NCBI GenBank assembly: GCA_038531315.1 | Contig: JBCBBT010000005.1 | Coordinates: forward strand, 14,320-78,319 | Reading direction: 5' to 3' | Origin: JAJFFW01 sp038531315 | GTDB taxonomy: Bacteria; Pseudomonadota; Alphaproteobacteria; Caulobacterales; Parvularculaceae | DNA: 64,000 nucleotides | Shown here: one piece after another, positions 53,545 to 62,731 of the stretch | How the letters are laid out: every line of letters begins with the position of its first letter | How positions within the stretch are numbered: position 1 is the stretch's first letter | Translations under genes and position numbers: made by a program | Notes under the pieces: model-generated | The model's input: only the letters and a program-made list of their open reading frames with translations | Database searches by the model: none | What the model was told of the DNA's origin: nothing

Positions 53545-53835
53545 ATGACCGACACACGTGACGACTTTGATTTCTCCGAATTTGACGCCATGTCATCGAA
53601 GGAATTCGCCGACTATGGCGGCCGCAAGCTCGTTTATGTCCGCGCCGTCATCGCGCGCGATGTGCTTGATGATCTGATGGAAGATGACGATGTCGCGTCG
53701 ATGGAAATCCCCGAGGACGCAACGCTCTATTCTGTTCACGCAGCGGACGGCGAGCGCCTCGCGCTTGTAGGCGACCGCGACCTTGCCTTCGCCGCCGCGC
53801 GCCAACACGAGATGGACCCCGTCAGCGTCCATTAG
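53545..53835 (+). CDS. DUF1150 family protein
   Basis: A 96-residue acidic protein with the DUF1150 pattern (FADYGGRKLVYVRAV, YSVHAADGERLALVGDRDLAFAAARQHEM as adjoining stretches). In Alphaproteobacteria the family is often encoded with a small heat-shock protein; none is present here. Function unknown. The ATG at 53545 begins the conserved part; the frame is open to 53458. An AT-rich TATATAATAT (53408-53417) upstream may contain the -10 box. Confidence 0.82.
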   Translation: MTDTRDDFDFSEFDAMSSKEFADYGGRKLVYVRAVIARDVLDDLMEDDDVASMEIPEDATLYSVHAADGERLALVGDRDLAFAAARQHEMDPVSVH

Positions 53836-53860
53836 CGGCGGGCGTCAGCAATCAGAATTT

Positions 53861-54262
53861 TCAAAGCGATCCAGGCTCGCGCCCCAAAGCGAGAGCCAAA
53901 CTTTCAAGAATTTTTTCTTCCTGCGGAACAATTCGCTGATCGGCGACAACCGCCAGCCGTGAGGCCTTGGCGACAGCGTCCGCGATTGTTTTATCGCCGC
54001 CCGCTGTTTTAACCGCATCCAACACAAGCTCGCTTGCGGCGCCGTATTCAGCGCTAAAGGCGGCGACGAGTTCGTTGTAGGTCTTTTCGAGCACCTTGGC
54101 GTCGAGAAACGTCAATGCAGGGTCGTTGATCAGCGAGGAAAGAAGTCGGCTCTCCTCGCTGTCATCGAAGCGACCGTCAGCGAACGCCACCATCAAATAA
54201 GCGCCGCAGATCGCCATGGAGGCGACCTCAGGCGGCGTTGTCTGCGACGTGGGTTCTTTCAT
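53861..54262 (-). CDS. TerB-like (tellurite resistance family) protein
   Basis: A 133-residue helical protein resembling TerB: VAFADGRFDDSEESRLLSSL near the start and ADQRIVPQEEKILESLALAL at the end are the two paired, acidic helix-loop-helix patterns typical of the family. It is probably a small metal-binding or scaffold protein; no other ter genes are near. The ATG at 54262 avoids overlap with ptsN (stop at 54273). Start and family are moderately sure. Confidence 0.7.
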   Translation of the reverse strand: MKEPTSQTTPPEVASMAICGAYLMVAFADGRFDDSEESRLLSSLINDPALTFLDAKVLEKTYNELVAAFSAEYGAASELVLDAVKTAGGDKTIADAVAKASRLAVVADQRIVPQEEKILESLALALGREPGSL

Positions 54263-54272
54263 AACCGGAACT

Positions 54273-54740
54273 TCAGGCCGCGTCAGAATGGGGATTGTCG
54301 CTTGTCGCGGCGGCGAACAACGCTTCGGCGGTATCGGCGCCGCGCAGCGCCTCGCGCATCTGTTCATCGCGCAGCAACCGAGAGACCTTGGCGAGCGCTT
54401 TCAGATGGGCCGCGGTCGCTTCGCTTGGGGCAAGCAACAAAAACAGAAGATCGACGGGCTGTTCATCGACGGCGTCAAAGTCCACGGGCTCGTCCAGCCG
54501 CGCGAGCACGCCGGTGATTTTTGACAGGCCGTCAATCTTGCCATGCGGCAGCGCGACCCCGTCGCCGACGCCGGTCGACCCTAATTGTTCGCGCTCCAGA
54601 AGAGCATCACGGATCGTCTCTGCGCTTAACCCGGTAAGCTCCGCCGCACGATCGGCGAGAAGGCTTAAGGCCTCGCGCTTGCACCGCACCTTGACGTTTA
54701 AAATCACACTATCGCTTGTCAGTAAGTTCTGCAGTCCCAT
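54273..54740 (-). CDS. ptsN: PTS IIA-like nitrogen-regulatory protein
   Basis: EIIA-Ntr of the nitrogen PTS, phosphorylated on a histidine and acting on potassium transport and nitrogen/carbon control. The 155-residue protein has the phospho-His66 in GVGDGVALPHGKI and LLFLLLAPSEATAAHLKALAKVSRLL (in two stretches). The ATG at 54740 (MGLQNLLTSDSVIL) matches the family. It belongs to the conserved rpoN-hpf-ptsN group, but a 345-base gap precedes it. Confidence 0.92.
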   Translation of the reverse strand: MGLQNLLTSDSVILNVKVRCKREALSLLADRAAELTGLSAETIRDALLEREQLGSTGVGDGVALPHGKIDGLSKITGVLARLDEPVDFDAVDEQPVDLLFLLLAPSEATAAHLKALAKVSRLLRDEQMREALRGADTAEALFAAATSDNPHSDAA

Positions 54741-55085
54741 CAGAATACTCTTTACCCGTGACTGTTTATTCAAATTGGTCTGGACCGACGGCGATGCGAC
54801 GCCCGCTGAAACCGCCGTTATGGCGCTACGCTTACCTCCGCCCGCAAATCAGGCGAGCGCGCTATCTACACAATCTTCACGATAGCGGAAAGCCAAAATT
54901 TCGAGCCCTCATGTGCACATTCAAACAGGCGATGTCGAGGGTGATGCAGGATTTTTGCCCCCGAGCGATCAAAGCGACCGTTCACGAATACGGGAGAGAT
55001 CAACGTCGCCGGCGCCGCCTCAGATTGCAAGGCGGGCGATGGCGTGAGGCCGACCGCACCGTCCGGAAAGCGCATCACGGCAGGC
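54741..55085. other. 345-base gap between hpf and ptsN
   Basis: Unusually long for the hpf-ptsN pair, so ptsN may have its own promoter here. A plus-strand open frame across it (54716-55147) is Arg-rich and not protein-like. No hairpin with a T-tract or RNA gene seen. Confidence 0.4.
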
Positions 55086-55664
55086 TTAGTCGTCCTTGGG
55101 ATCCACCCACCCGATGTGGCCGTCGCGCCGCCGGTAGACCACGTTGATCCGCCCATGGGCGGCGTTCTTAAACACAATCGCCGGTTGATCCGCGAGGTCG
55201 AGTTGCATCACAGCCGCCCCTGCGGTCATTTCGCGCAGCGGCGTTTGTCCTTCTGCGACTACGACAGGGGTCGGATCCCCGTCATCAGCCTGATCGTCCG
55301 TTTCCTCGCCCAACGGTTCCAAAACATAGAAAGCCGCATTTTCTGCGGGCAACGGCGCTTTGCCGTTGGCGTGGTGATTTTTTAACCGGCGCTTATACCG
55401 ACGCAGGCGTTTTTCGAGCTTCTCTAGGGCGTCTTCAAAAGCCGCGTAGGCTTCGCCGCCTTCGCCGTGGGCGGCCAGAAAAACACCGGAATCAAGATGC
55501 GCTGTCATCTCGCATTCGACGACATGGCGCTCTTTTGTGAAAATTACGGTCGCTGCGGCGCCGCGGCCAAAATATTTGCTGGTGCTTTCGGTAAGTTGTT
55601 CCGAAACATGCGCCTGCAAGGCGTCTCCGAGATCCATGTTTTTGCCGCTGACCTTAATTTCCAT
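55086..55664 (-). CDS. hpf: Ribosome hibernation promoting factor, long form
   Basis: Binds the 30S decoding site and drives 100S dimer formation in starved cells. The N-terminal S30AE domain (about residues 1-100: MEIKVSGKNMDLGDALQAHV, FEDALEKLEKRLRRYKRRLK) is joined by a linker to the C-terminal dimerisation domain (about 130-192, AVMQLDLADQPAIVFKNAA). 192 residues, the normal long-HPF length. It lies directly downstream of rpoN (116 bases), as in other Alphaproteobacteria. Confidence 0.94.
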   Translation of the reverse strand: MEIKVSGKNMDLGDALQAHVSEQLTESTSKYFGRGAAATVIFTKERHVVECEMTAHLDSGVFLAAHGEGGEAYAAFEDALEKLEKRLRRYKRRLKNHHANGKAPLPAENAAFYVLEPLGEETDDQADDGDPTPVVVAEGQTPLREMTAGAAVMQLDLADQPAIVFKNAAHGRINVVYRRRDGHIGWVDPKDD

Positions 55665-55780
55665 GGAGCCTCCGATTGTTATCGTCGCGCTTTTAAGGGG
55701 CGCGTCCGGTCTTGATCTTATTACTATATCGGTCGGTTTAGGAGCCAGAAAAGACCCGAAACGCGATTCGTCGACGCAAT

Positions 55781-57307
55781 TTAGATCGCCTCGCGCAACG
55801 CCAGCCGCCGGCGTTGAACGGATGAGGGAATATTTAATGTTTCCCGATACTTAGCGATAGTTCGCCGCGCAATATCGATGCCCTCACCGCGCAGGATTTC
55901 AACAATTTTGTCGTCGGAAAGGATGCTGTCAGCGGTCTCAGCGGCAATCAGCTCCTGAATGCGGTGCCTGACCGCCTCGGCCGAGTGCGCTTCCCCGCCA
56001 GCGGACGATGCGATGGCCGCCGTGAAGAAGTATTTCAGTTCAAACAGGCCGCGCGGCGTCGCCATGTATTTATTGGAAGTCACCCGCGAGACGGTCGATT
56101 CATGCATGGATATCGCATCGGCGACCGTGCGCAAATTCAAAGGCCGTAAATATTTGACGCCGCGGACAAAAAACTCATCCTGCTGACGAACGATCTCACG
56201 CGCAACTTTCAAAATCGTCCGCGCCCGTTGATCGAGGCTCTTTGCAAGCCAGTTCGCATTGGCGAACTGCTCATTGAGAAACGCGTTGTCTTCTTCTTTA
56301 TCGCTCGATTTTGAAATGCTGGTGAAATAGGTCCGGTTGACGAGGATCTTCGGCAAGGTGTCGCTGTTCAGCTCAACCTTCCAGCCGCCGTCGGCGCGGT
56401 TGGAAACGAATACGTCGGGAACGACGACCTGCACGGCCTCGCCTCCATAAGCATAGCCGGGCTTTGGGGTAAGCGCGCGGACTTCAGCAATCATGTCGCG
56501 CACGTCTTCTTCATCAGCCTGCGTTGCTTTCATCAAACCCTTTAAGTCCGCCTCCGCGAGCAATTCGAGATTGTCGATAAAAGCTTGCATCGTCGGGTCA
56601 AGTCGATTGCGATCGGCCAGCTGTATGGAGAGGCACTCCGCGAGCGTGCGCGCGCCGACGCCGCTCGGATCAAAGCTCTGAATAAGCCGAAGCGTTTCCT
56701 CGACCGCTTCTTCCTCAGCGCCAAGCCGGTCGGCCACGCCGCTGATCGGCTCACGCAAGTATCCCGCATCGTCAATGAGATCGATCAGGTAGGCGCCAAT
56801 AAATAAAAGCTGCGGGTCGGCGGTCGCGACCGTCAACTGCTCAGACAAGTGCTCGCTCAACGACTTCTCCGACACATGGGTCGCGTCAATCGCGCGATCA
56901 TCGCCGGGCGCGGCACCGCCGGCGCCCACCGTCGACCAGTCATTGGTTTGATATTCCGCCGGCGCATCGCCGGGCGCTCTTTCAGGATCGACCGCGTGCT
57001 CCCCCGCATCAAGGGCTTCGCTGGCGGCGCCGACCGCGCCGGCGTCATTGAGATCGAGCCCCGCGTCGGGCGCGTCTTTGGCGATTTCATCCGATGACGA
57101 ACGATCTTCATCCATCGTGCGCGCCCCGTCACGGGTGTCGCCGCGTTCGGCCTCGCGCTCAAGGAAGGGATTTTCAGACAACTGCTCTTCAACGAATTCA
57201 GCAAGCTCCATATTCGACAACTGCAACAGCTTGATCGCTTGTTGCAGCTGCGGCGTCATCACCAGCTGCTGGGATTGTCTGAATTCAAGTTTCGGAGCTA
57301 ACGCCAC
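55781..57307 (-). CDS. rpoN: RNA polymerase sigma-54 factor
   Basis: Alternative sigma factor for enhancer-dependent promoters (-24/-12). The 508-residue protein starts with GTG, eight bases after GGGGG. Region I is Gln-rich (QSQQLVMTPQLQQAIKLLQL), an acidic region II follows (about 55-115), then the core-binding domain, and the RpoN box ARRTIAKYRE near the C-terminus. It lies between lptB and hpf, a conserved order. Confidence 0.96.
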   Translation of the reverse strand: MALAPKLEFRQSQQLVMTPQLQQAIKLLQLSNMELAEFVEEQLSENPFLEREAERGDTRDGARTMDEDRSSSDEIAKDAPDAGLDLNDAGAVGAASEALDAGEHAVDPERAPGDAPAEYQTNDWSTVGAGGAAPGDDRAIDATHVSEKSLSEHLSEQLTVATADPQLLFIGAYLIDLIDDAGYLREPISGVADRLGAEEEAVEETLRLIQSFDPSGVGARTLAECLSIQLADRNRLDPTMQAFIDNLELLAEADLKGLMKATQADEEDVRDMIAEVRALTPKPGYAYGGEAVQVVVPDVFVSNRADGGWKVELNSDTLPKILVNRTYFTSISKSSDKEEDNAFLNEQFANANWLAKSLDQRARTILKVAREIVRQQDEFFVRGVKYLRPLNLRTVADAISMHESTVSRVTSNKYMATPRGLFELKYFFTAAIASSAGGEAHSAEAVRHRIQELIAAETADSILSDDKIVEILRGEGIDIARRTIAKYRETLNIPSSVQRRRLALREAI

Positions 57308-57360
57308 AAAAACGCCCCCTTAACCTTTCCATCGGCCGAGGCGTAAGGCGTCGCCCCGGG

Positions 57361-58242
57361 TTACATTTGAAATTCGTCGCCAAGGTAAACGCGGCGAACG
57401 TCCTCATCCCCGACAATATCGCCGGGCGCTCCTTCTATAAGGACTTCTCCTTCATGAATTATGTACGCGCGATCAATGATATCGAGGGTCTCTCTGACAT
57501 TGTGGTCGGTGATCAGGACGCCAAGCCCCCGATCCTTCAAATGTTTCACCAATTCCCGGATATCGGCGATGGCCAGCGGGTCGATGCCGGCAAATGGCTC
57601 GTCCAACAGCATAAAAGCCGGGCCTGTCGCCAGCGCTCGGGCGATTTCGACGCGCCGCCGCTCGCCGCCCGACAGCGCCAGCGCAGGGGCGCTGCGAATG
57701 TGGGTGATGTTGAACTCGGTTAACAGATCGTCAATCAGCGCTTGTTGTTTGGCCTTGTTCTTCTCAACCAGCTCAACCACGGCGCGCAAATTTTGTTCAA
57801 CGGTCAATCCCCGGAAAATCGAGGCTTCCTGCGGCAGATAACCGACCCCAAGCCGCGCGCGTTGATACATCGGCAAGCGCGTCACATCGGCGCCGTCGAT
57901 CGTGATGGCGCCGCCGTCAGCGGGGATCAGCCCCGTGATCATATAAAAACAGGTGGTTTTCCCCGCGCCGTTTGGCCCCAACAGCCCGACGACTTCGCCG
58001 CGGCGCACCCCCATCGACACGCCCCGCACAACCGGGCGACGCTTGAAAGATTTCTGAAGATTTTCGGCAAACAATCCGCCGGCTTCAGTCGCGCGCTGGG
58101 CCGGTTTTTGGCGCTTTTCCTCAACACCGTTCGCCGGGGTTTTTGGCGCCGTTTTCTTTTTGGCAGGCGCTTTTTTGGCGCGTTTTTCAGTCGGCGCCGA
58201 CCGGGTTTCGCTCTGTGTTGGTTGTTGTGTCTGGCCGGCCAT
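57361..58242 (-). CDS. lptB: LPS export ATPase LptB with basic N-terminal extension
   Basis: ABC ATPase powering lipopolysaccharide transport with LptF/G. Walker A GPNGAGKT (residues 89-96), signature LSGGE (190-194) and Walker B MLLDEP (211-216) are intact. Before the ATPase domain is an unusual Lys/Ala/Pro-rich tail of about 55 residues (RAKKAPAKKKTAPKTPANG), absent from typical 240-residue LptB. No Met lies between it and the domain. It follows lptA by 29 bases and precedes rpoN by 53. Confidence 0.95.
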   Translation of the reverse strand: MAGQTQQPTQSETRSAPTEKRAKKAPAKKKTAPKTPANGVEEKRQKPAQRATEAGGLFAENLQKSFKRRPVVRGVSMGVRRGEVVGLLGPNGAGKTTCFYMITGLIPADGGAITIDGADVTRLPMYQRARLGVGYLPQEASIFRGLTVEQNLRAVVELVEKNKAKQQALIDDLLTEFNITHIRSAPALALSGGERRRVEIARALATGPAFMLLDEPFAGIDPLAIADIRELVKHLKDRGLGVLITDHNVRETLDIIDRAYIIHEGEVLIEGAPGDIVGDEDVRRVYLGDEFQM

Positions 58243-58271
58243 GAACGCCGCCTTCCTTTCCCGGTATCAGA

Positions 58272-58769
58272 TTACAATGGCGCGCTGTCCAGCGACTTGG
58301 TGTGGAAAACGCCCCTGATCCGTTGACCGGGCGCGGCGGTGAAGGTGAATTTTCCGGTATCGAGCCAATAGACGAGGCGCTCGCCCGTCAGAATTTGTTG
58401 GCCCTGAACCACGGCGACGTCGCCGGTGAACGTGATTGAGCGCCGGCCCTCATCATAAACGGCGCGATCGCCGCTGATCGCGTCTTCCTTGTTGGAATAA
58501 CGCACCGCACTAATGGCGGTCAGCGTTTCAAGGGCCCCCGATGCGTTTTGCGAATATTCAAGGCGCGCCGTGGTCAGCACGGCGTCGCACTGCACAACAA
58601 TCACATTGCCGGTCAATACGGCGTTGTTGTCGAGGCCCTCGAGCTGATCGCCCGCAATATCGAGCGGCTCGTCACAGGTCTCGGATTGGGCGAGTTGGGC
58701 GCGCGCACCATCGGTGGCGACCGCGAATGCGCCAATGAAAAGCCCGCTTGCAAGAATATGGCGGATCAT
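58272..58769 (-). CDS. lptA: Periplasmic LPS-bridge protein LptA (OstA-like)
   Basis: Forms the periplasmic bridge carrying LPS from LptC to LptD. 165 residues: a signal peptide (about 1-23, cut near ARA-QL), then the OstA beta-jellyroll with the repeated edge strands ALTGNVIVVQCDAVLTTARL and ITFTGDVAVVQGQQILTGER (family pattern GNV-V-G). Its start overlaps the lptC stop by 4 bases (ATGA). Confidence 0.92.
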   Translation of the reverse strand: MIRHILASGLFIGAFAVATDGARAQLAQSETCDEPLDIAGDQLEGLDNNAVLTGNVIVVQCDAVLTTARLEYSQNASGALETLTAISAVRYSNKEDAISGDRAVYDEGRRSITFTGDVAVVQGQQILTGERLVYWLDTGKFTFTAAPGQRIRGVFHTKSLDSAPL

Positions 58770-59527
58770 TGCGGCCGCTCGCTGGTGTCGTCGGTTTGCA
58801 CATCGCGCAGAACCGGCCCCGTTGTTTGAGAGGACTGATATATTTTCAACTTCACATTGCCTTTAAAAATAACGCGTCCGTTCCCCTGATAGGCTTCCAT
58901 CGCGTCCGCACGCAAGGTGTTCCCGCCCGGACCGACCCCCTCAACCCCTGTGACGGTTTCAACCTTCTGGTCGCCGAGCTTTACGAGAGCATCGTTCGCG
59001 CGCAGCACATAATTGTCGGCCCCAAGGGCGTGGTTCAAAACGACGTCCTCATTCAGCGTCAGGAGGCGCGCATCAGACTGATATACGCCGCGGTTGGCGG
59101 TAACGACGGTCTCTTCGCCGTCATCGCGGGTGACGGCGCGCGGATTAGTCAGGGCGACGCGCTCCTGGGTGTCGGGCTCGCGCGTTGCGGTCTCAGCGGT
59201 AATGTTGAACGGCTTGCCGTCATCATCGACGCCGGCAAAGCGCGGGCTCGACATCACGAGTTCTTCCGGCGTCGCCTCGAGATTTTTGAAATCATCCAGA
59301 AACGCATCGTTCGATTTTTCCGGCTGTGAGGTCATCAAGAAGACCAGAACAAGCAACACCGCCAAAACCGGCAATGCGATCCGCAACCGGGCGACCATCT
59401 TTGAGCGCGCAAGGGCGTCCGCGCTTGTCGTGCGCTGGCCTGTCGGCAGATTCTCAAGAACACGCCGTCGATCATGCCCCGCCGCCTGGCGGCTCGATCC
59501 TGCGGCATTGGAAGCGACTGCGGTCAT
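58766..59527 (-). CDS. lptC: LPS export protein LptC
   Basis: Single-pass inner-membrane partner of LptB2FG that hands LPS to LptA. 253 residues from the ATG at 59527: a soluble N-terminal stretch, one transmembrane helix (RIALPVLAVLLVLVFLM), and the LptC periplasmic fold with VVTANRGVYQSDARLLTLN and FKGNVKLKI. The frame is open to 59608, with no support for the extra residues. It overlaps lptA and lies downstream of RNase D. Confidence 0.9.
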   Translation of the reverse strand: MTAVASNAAGSSRQAAGHDRRRVLENLPTGQRTTSADALARSKMVARLRIALPVLAVLLVLVFLMTSQPEKSNDAFLDDFKNLEATPEELVMSSPRFAGVDDDGKPFNITAETATREPDTQERVALTNPRAVTRDDGEETVVTANRGVYQSDARLLTLNEDVVLNHALGADNYVLRANDALVKLGDQKVETVTGVEGVGPGGNTLRADAMEAYQGNGRVIFKGNVKLKIYQSSQTTGPVLRDVQTDDTSERPQ

Positions 59528-59700
59528 CAGCGGTTTGGTTGCTCTTTGCTCAATTCTCACCCAGCGCCATCTGCGGTGCAGACGGCCAGCGGCGCGCGGG
59601 CGCGCCATAGACCTGAGGCGATCATCTTAACATAATCGTCATGTAGGGCGCGAGACGGCTGATTCCCGCTTTTTCTGCGAAAAAACCGGGCGCAATGACC

Positions 59701-60315
59701 TCAAGAGTGCGCAAATATGTCATCTTCGGACCAGCCAGACAGGTCAAGACGCGCACGCACCGGCAGAAAGTCGAAGCATGCCTGAGCCATTTCTGTGCGG
59801 TTTTCCCGCATAAGCATCTGGTCGAGTTTTTCTTTAAGGGCATGCAAATAGAGGACGTCGCTTGCGGCATAGTCGATCTGGGCGGGGCTCAGCTCTTGCG
59901 CGCCCCAATCAGACGATTGTTGTTGTTTCGACATCTCAACGCCCAGAAGCTCGCGCGTCAGGTCTTTCAGGCCATGGCGATCAGTATAGGTCCGGGTCAG
60001 CCGCGACGCGATTTTCGTGCAGTAGACAGACGTCGTCTCAACGCCAAGCCAATATAGAAATGCGGCGACGTCGAACCGGGCAAAATGGAAGATCTTCAAC
60101 ACCGACGCATCGCTCAGCAATGCCTTGAGGCGCGGCGCGGCGTAGGCGCCTTGCTCCAGTTGAACGAGGTGCGCGTCGCCGTCGCCGGCCGACAGCTGAA
60201 CCACGCAGAGCCGGTCGCGCAGGGTGTTGAGGCCCAGCGTCTCGGAATCGACAGCCACGGCGGCGCCAAAATCGATCCCCTCCGGCAAGTCATTTTTATG
60301 AAGATGATTTGTCAT
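59701..60315 (-). CDS. rnd: Ribonuclease D, exonuclease domain only
   Basis: 3'-5' exoribonuclease trimming tRNA and other stable RNA ends. The DEDDy catalytic residues are visible: Asp23 and Glu25 (VDSETLG), Asp82 (HFARFD), and Tyr149/Asp153 (YAASD). The 204-residue protein lacks the HRDC domains of E. coli RNase D, the normal short alphaproteobacterial form. Conserved KQQQSSDWG is present. It starts the rnd-lptC-lptA-lptB order. Confidence 0.93.
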   Translation of the reverse strand: MTNHLHKNDLPEGIDFGAAVAVDSETLGLNTLRDRLCVVQLSAGDGDAHLVQLEQGAYAAPRLKALLSDASVLKIFHFARFDVAAFLYWLGVETTSVYCTKIASRLTRTYTDRHGLKDLTRELLGVEMSKQQQSSDWGAQELSPAQIDYAASDVLYLHALKEKLDQMLMRENRTEMAQACFDFLPVRARLDLSGWSEDDIFAHS

Positions 60316-60406
60316 GACCGTCGTTGTTATCAGGCGGCGCGCTGAAAGGCGAGACGCGGTTCACAAACAAGGGCGGCAAGCCCGGCTGGAATCCCTCGCC
60401 CGATTT

Positions 60407-61681
60407 TCAAAGCGCAGCGGCGATCTGAGCGCCCGCATTTTCCGCAACTATTCGTGTTTCCGCAAAAACGTGACGCTGCGCATGACTGCCGCCAATCCTG
60501 TGAAGGTCCGTGTCGACAGCCCGCAATAGAGTCGCCGCACTCTCATAGTCTTCCTGGGCGAAAGCGAGGATCGCCTCAGCGCATGGCGCACAAACGCGCG
60601 CCCAGACATTCTGGTCGCCGGCAGCGCGATCGCGCACCCCTACAGCGCCCGTCTCGGTTTGCTCCGCATGCCGCTTAATTGACGCCAAAAACGCCGCCGC
60701 CTCGCCGGGCGCCCCGGCCCGCGCAAGCGCGTAGAGATAATGCAGGTCGTGGAACGGCAAAATGTGCTCGCCGGCCCGGACGCGCGCTTGGTCGACAATT
60801 GGCGTCCAGCGATCGCCAACGTCGACACCGCGCAGCTCAAGCCGCCAGAGCATGGATACGGCCCCAATCTGTTCCTGCGGAAATTCCGGCCACGCGCCCC
60901 ATAGCCGGTCGTCGAATATCGCCAGCGCCGCATCGCATCGCTCGAGGCTCAGTTGAAAAAGCGCCGCATGCCACCAATTGTGATCGCGAATGAAGACGCC
61001 TTTGCGATCCCATGTATGTGCGCAGTGGGCGAGCCAGCGTTCGCCGTCTTCCGCTCTTCCCTGCGTTTCCATGACGTGCGCGACGGCGTGGTGGGCCCAG
61101 GCGTCGTCAATGGCGATTTCTGTCGCGCGATACCCCTCTTCCTCGGCTTCCTCGAGGCGATGGTTTTGCTCAAGCGCGAAGGCGATCATACCGCGGGCGT
61201 AAGGCGTTTGTTCGTGCACGATGCGCGCGCGTTCGCCGAACCGCAAAAGCCCAGCCTGATCGCCCAGGTTGAAGGCGTGGTATTGTCCCCATTTGATGGC
61301 GCAAAGATCAGCCGGCCATCGCACGGTGAGCTCATCGAGTTTTTCGCCGGCGCCGATGAAATCTTTCCTCGACCAGACATCGACCGCAGCGCAAAACAAT
61401 TGCTCGCGCGCTGTCGCCGCCGGCGCAGCCCGACGCATGCGCTCCAGATAAGGCCCTGCATTCATCCAGCCCTCAGCGCCCTCAAAAGCAAGATGAAGCG
61501 CTGCTGCGTGCGCGTTGATCAGCGCACAATCAGGGCGCGCATCCGCAACATCGAATAGATCGCGTAGCGCTGCGCCATAACTCAGGAACTCAGCAACATA
61601 AGCGTCATAGCCGGCAGCCGCCTCAGGGGTGGCGTTTGTGACCGGCAAGCCCAGGCGGTCAGGGGAAGTCATCATATGCAA
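60407..61681 (-). CDS. TTC38-like tetratricopeptide repeat protein
   Basis: A 424-residue cytosolic helical-repeat protein resembling the TTC38 family shared by bacteria and animals. TPR-like helices run through most of it; the conserved core includes YARGMIAFALEQNHRLEEAE, DDAWAHHAVAHVMETQGR and RDHNWWHAALFQLSLE. No catalytic motif recognised and no signal peptide. Partner and role unknown. It stands alone between rnd and the Bax-inhibitor gene. Confidence 0.82.
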   Translation of the reverse strand: MHMMTSPDRLGLPVTNATPEAAAGYDAYVAEFLSYGAALRDLFDVADARPDCALINAHAAALHLAFEGAEGWMNAGPYLERMRRAAPAATAREQLFCAAVDVWSRKDFIGAGEKLDELTVRWPADLCAIKWGQYHAFNLGDQAGLLRFGERARIVHEQTPYARGMIAFALEQNHRLEEAEEEGYRATEIAIDDAWAHHAVAHVMETQGRAEDGERWLAHCAHTWDRKGVFIRDHNWWHAALFQLSLERCDAALAIFDDRLWGAWPEFPQEQIGAVSMLWRLELRGVDVGDRWTPIVDQARVRAGEHILPFHDLHYLYALARAGAPGEAAAFLASIKRHAEQTETGAVGVRDRAAGDQNVWARVCAPCAEAILAFAQEDYESAATLLRAVDTDLHRIGGSHAQRHVFAETRIVAENAGAQIAAAL

Positions 61682-61755
61682 ATAGGCGCTGTAAGAGCCC
61701 AGCGCCGCCCAACTCTCTTAACAAGAACTCACAGATAGATGAGCGCGCCTAAAAA

Positions 61756-61785
61756 ACAAACCCCGCTGCGATGAGCGGGGTTTGT
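61756..61785 (-). terminator. Intrinsic terminator after the Bax-inhibitor-1 gene
   Basis: ACAAACCCCGCT (61756-61767) pairs perfectly with AGCGGGGTTTGT (61774-61785) around a 6-base loop; on the minus strand a run of Ts follows. It lies about 25 bases after the stop at 61811. Confidence 0.9.
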
Positions 61786-61810
61786 AAAAAAAATGGCTCG
61801 CGGCGGCGAC

Positions 61811-62554
61811 CTAGTCGCGCATGATGCCGAGAATATTGAGGATATGGATGAAGAGCGTCACGAATGATCCGTAGAGCGCAAACGCGCCGAAGATCGAAGC
61901 GCGATCGTTCATGTCGCTGCCCTCGCGGTAAAGCGACTTGATCATCTGCGTCTCATAGGCGGTCACGCCGGAGAACACCAGAACCACGGCGCATGACGTG
62001 ACAAGGCTCATCAGCGTGCTCTGGAAGAAGATTACGTTCGCGACGATGGCGATCAACAGTCCGATAGAGGCCATAAAGAGAAACCTCGCCCAACCGGAGA
62101 GATCTTTCTTCGTCGTATAGCCATAAAGACTGAGCGCGCCGAAGATCGTCGCTGTAATGAAAAACGCCTTGTAAATCTCTACGGCCGCGCCCGCTGAGGC
62201 GAAAGCAAACAGCATCGGCGCGATCAACAACCCCCAGAGGCCGGCGTAGAGCCAGAACATCCCATGGGCGAGCGCTTTGGATCCCGAGAACATTACGCGC
62301 GGCGCAAACCAGCCGAGCGCGAGGATGCCGATAAAAAGACCCCATTTCAGCGGCGTGCCGGCAATGGCGTAAATCAGGTTCTGGTTCGACGCGACGAAGA
62401 AAGACACCAGCCCCGTGCCGGCCACAGCAAGCGCCATATAGTTGTAAACGCCGAGCATGTAGCTGCGCAGACCTGCATCGATCTCCAGACCTGCGGGCCT
62501 TGCGACCGTGCCGCCAAGGGGCGACTGGTCATATTGGTTGCGGTTATCGTTCAT
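61811..62554 (-). CDS. Bax inhibitor-1 / YccA family membrane protein
   Basis: A 247-residue, seven-helix inner-membrane protein of the BI-1 family. Its ending with YGSFVTLFIHILNILGIMRD and the conserved FAPRVMFSGSKALAHGMFW segment (two parts) are typical. In E. coli YccA modulates FtsH protease; bacterial BsYetJ is a pH-gated calcium leak. Which applies here is unknown. The ATG at 62554 (MNDNRNQ) begins the conserved soluble N-terminus. A perfect terminator follows. Confidence 0.9.
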   Translation of the reverse strand: MNDNRNQYDQSPLGGTVARPAGLEIDAGLRSYMLGVYNYMALAVAGTGLVSFFVASNQNLIYAIAGTPLKWGLFIGILALGWFAPRVMFSGSKALAHGMFWLYAGLWGLLIAPMLFAFASAGAAVEIYKAFFITATIFGALSLYGYTTKKDLSGWARFLFMASIGLLIAIVANVIFFQSTLMSLVTSCAVVLVFSGVTAYETQMIKSLYREGSDMNDRASIFGAFALYGSFVTLFIHILNILGIMRD

Positions 62555-62731
62555 GTGTTGAAAGCCTCTTTCTTCTGGAAAAAGCAGTCTCAAATCGGTG
62601 CGAGGCGCGCACCGCGCGAGCCATGAATATCGGCTGTCTTTGTGCTTTCTTCAAGGCTTTAGGGGCGAATAGAGCCTCGATCATCCGGGCCTTGCGTGAA
62701 CAATCGGTGACTGCGAACGGCCGAATGCGCC

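Noticed and set aside
54716..55147. 143-codon plus-strand frame in the hpf-ptsN gap
   Set aside because: Arg-rich translation typical of noncoding GC-rich DNA; overlaps the ends of both flanking genes.
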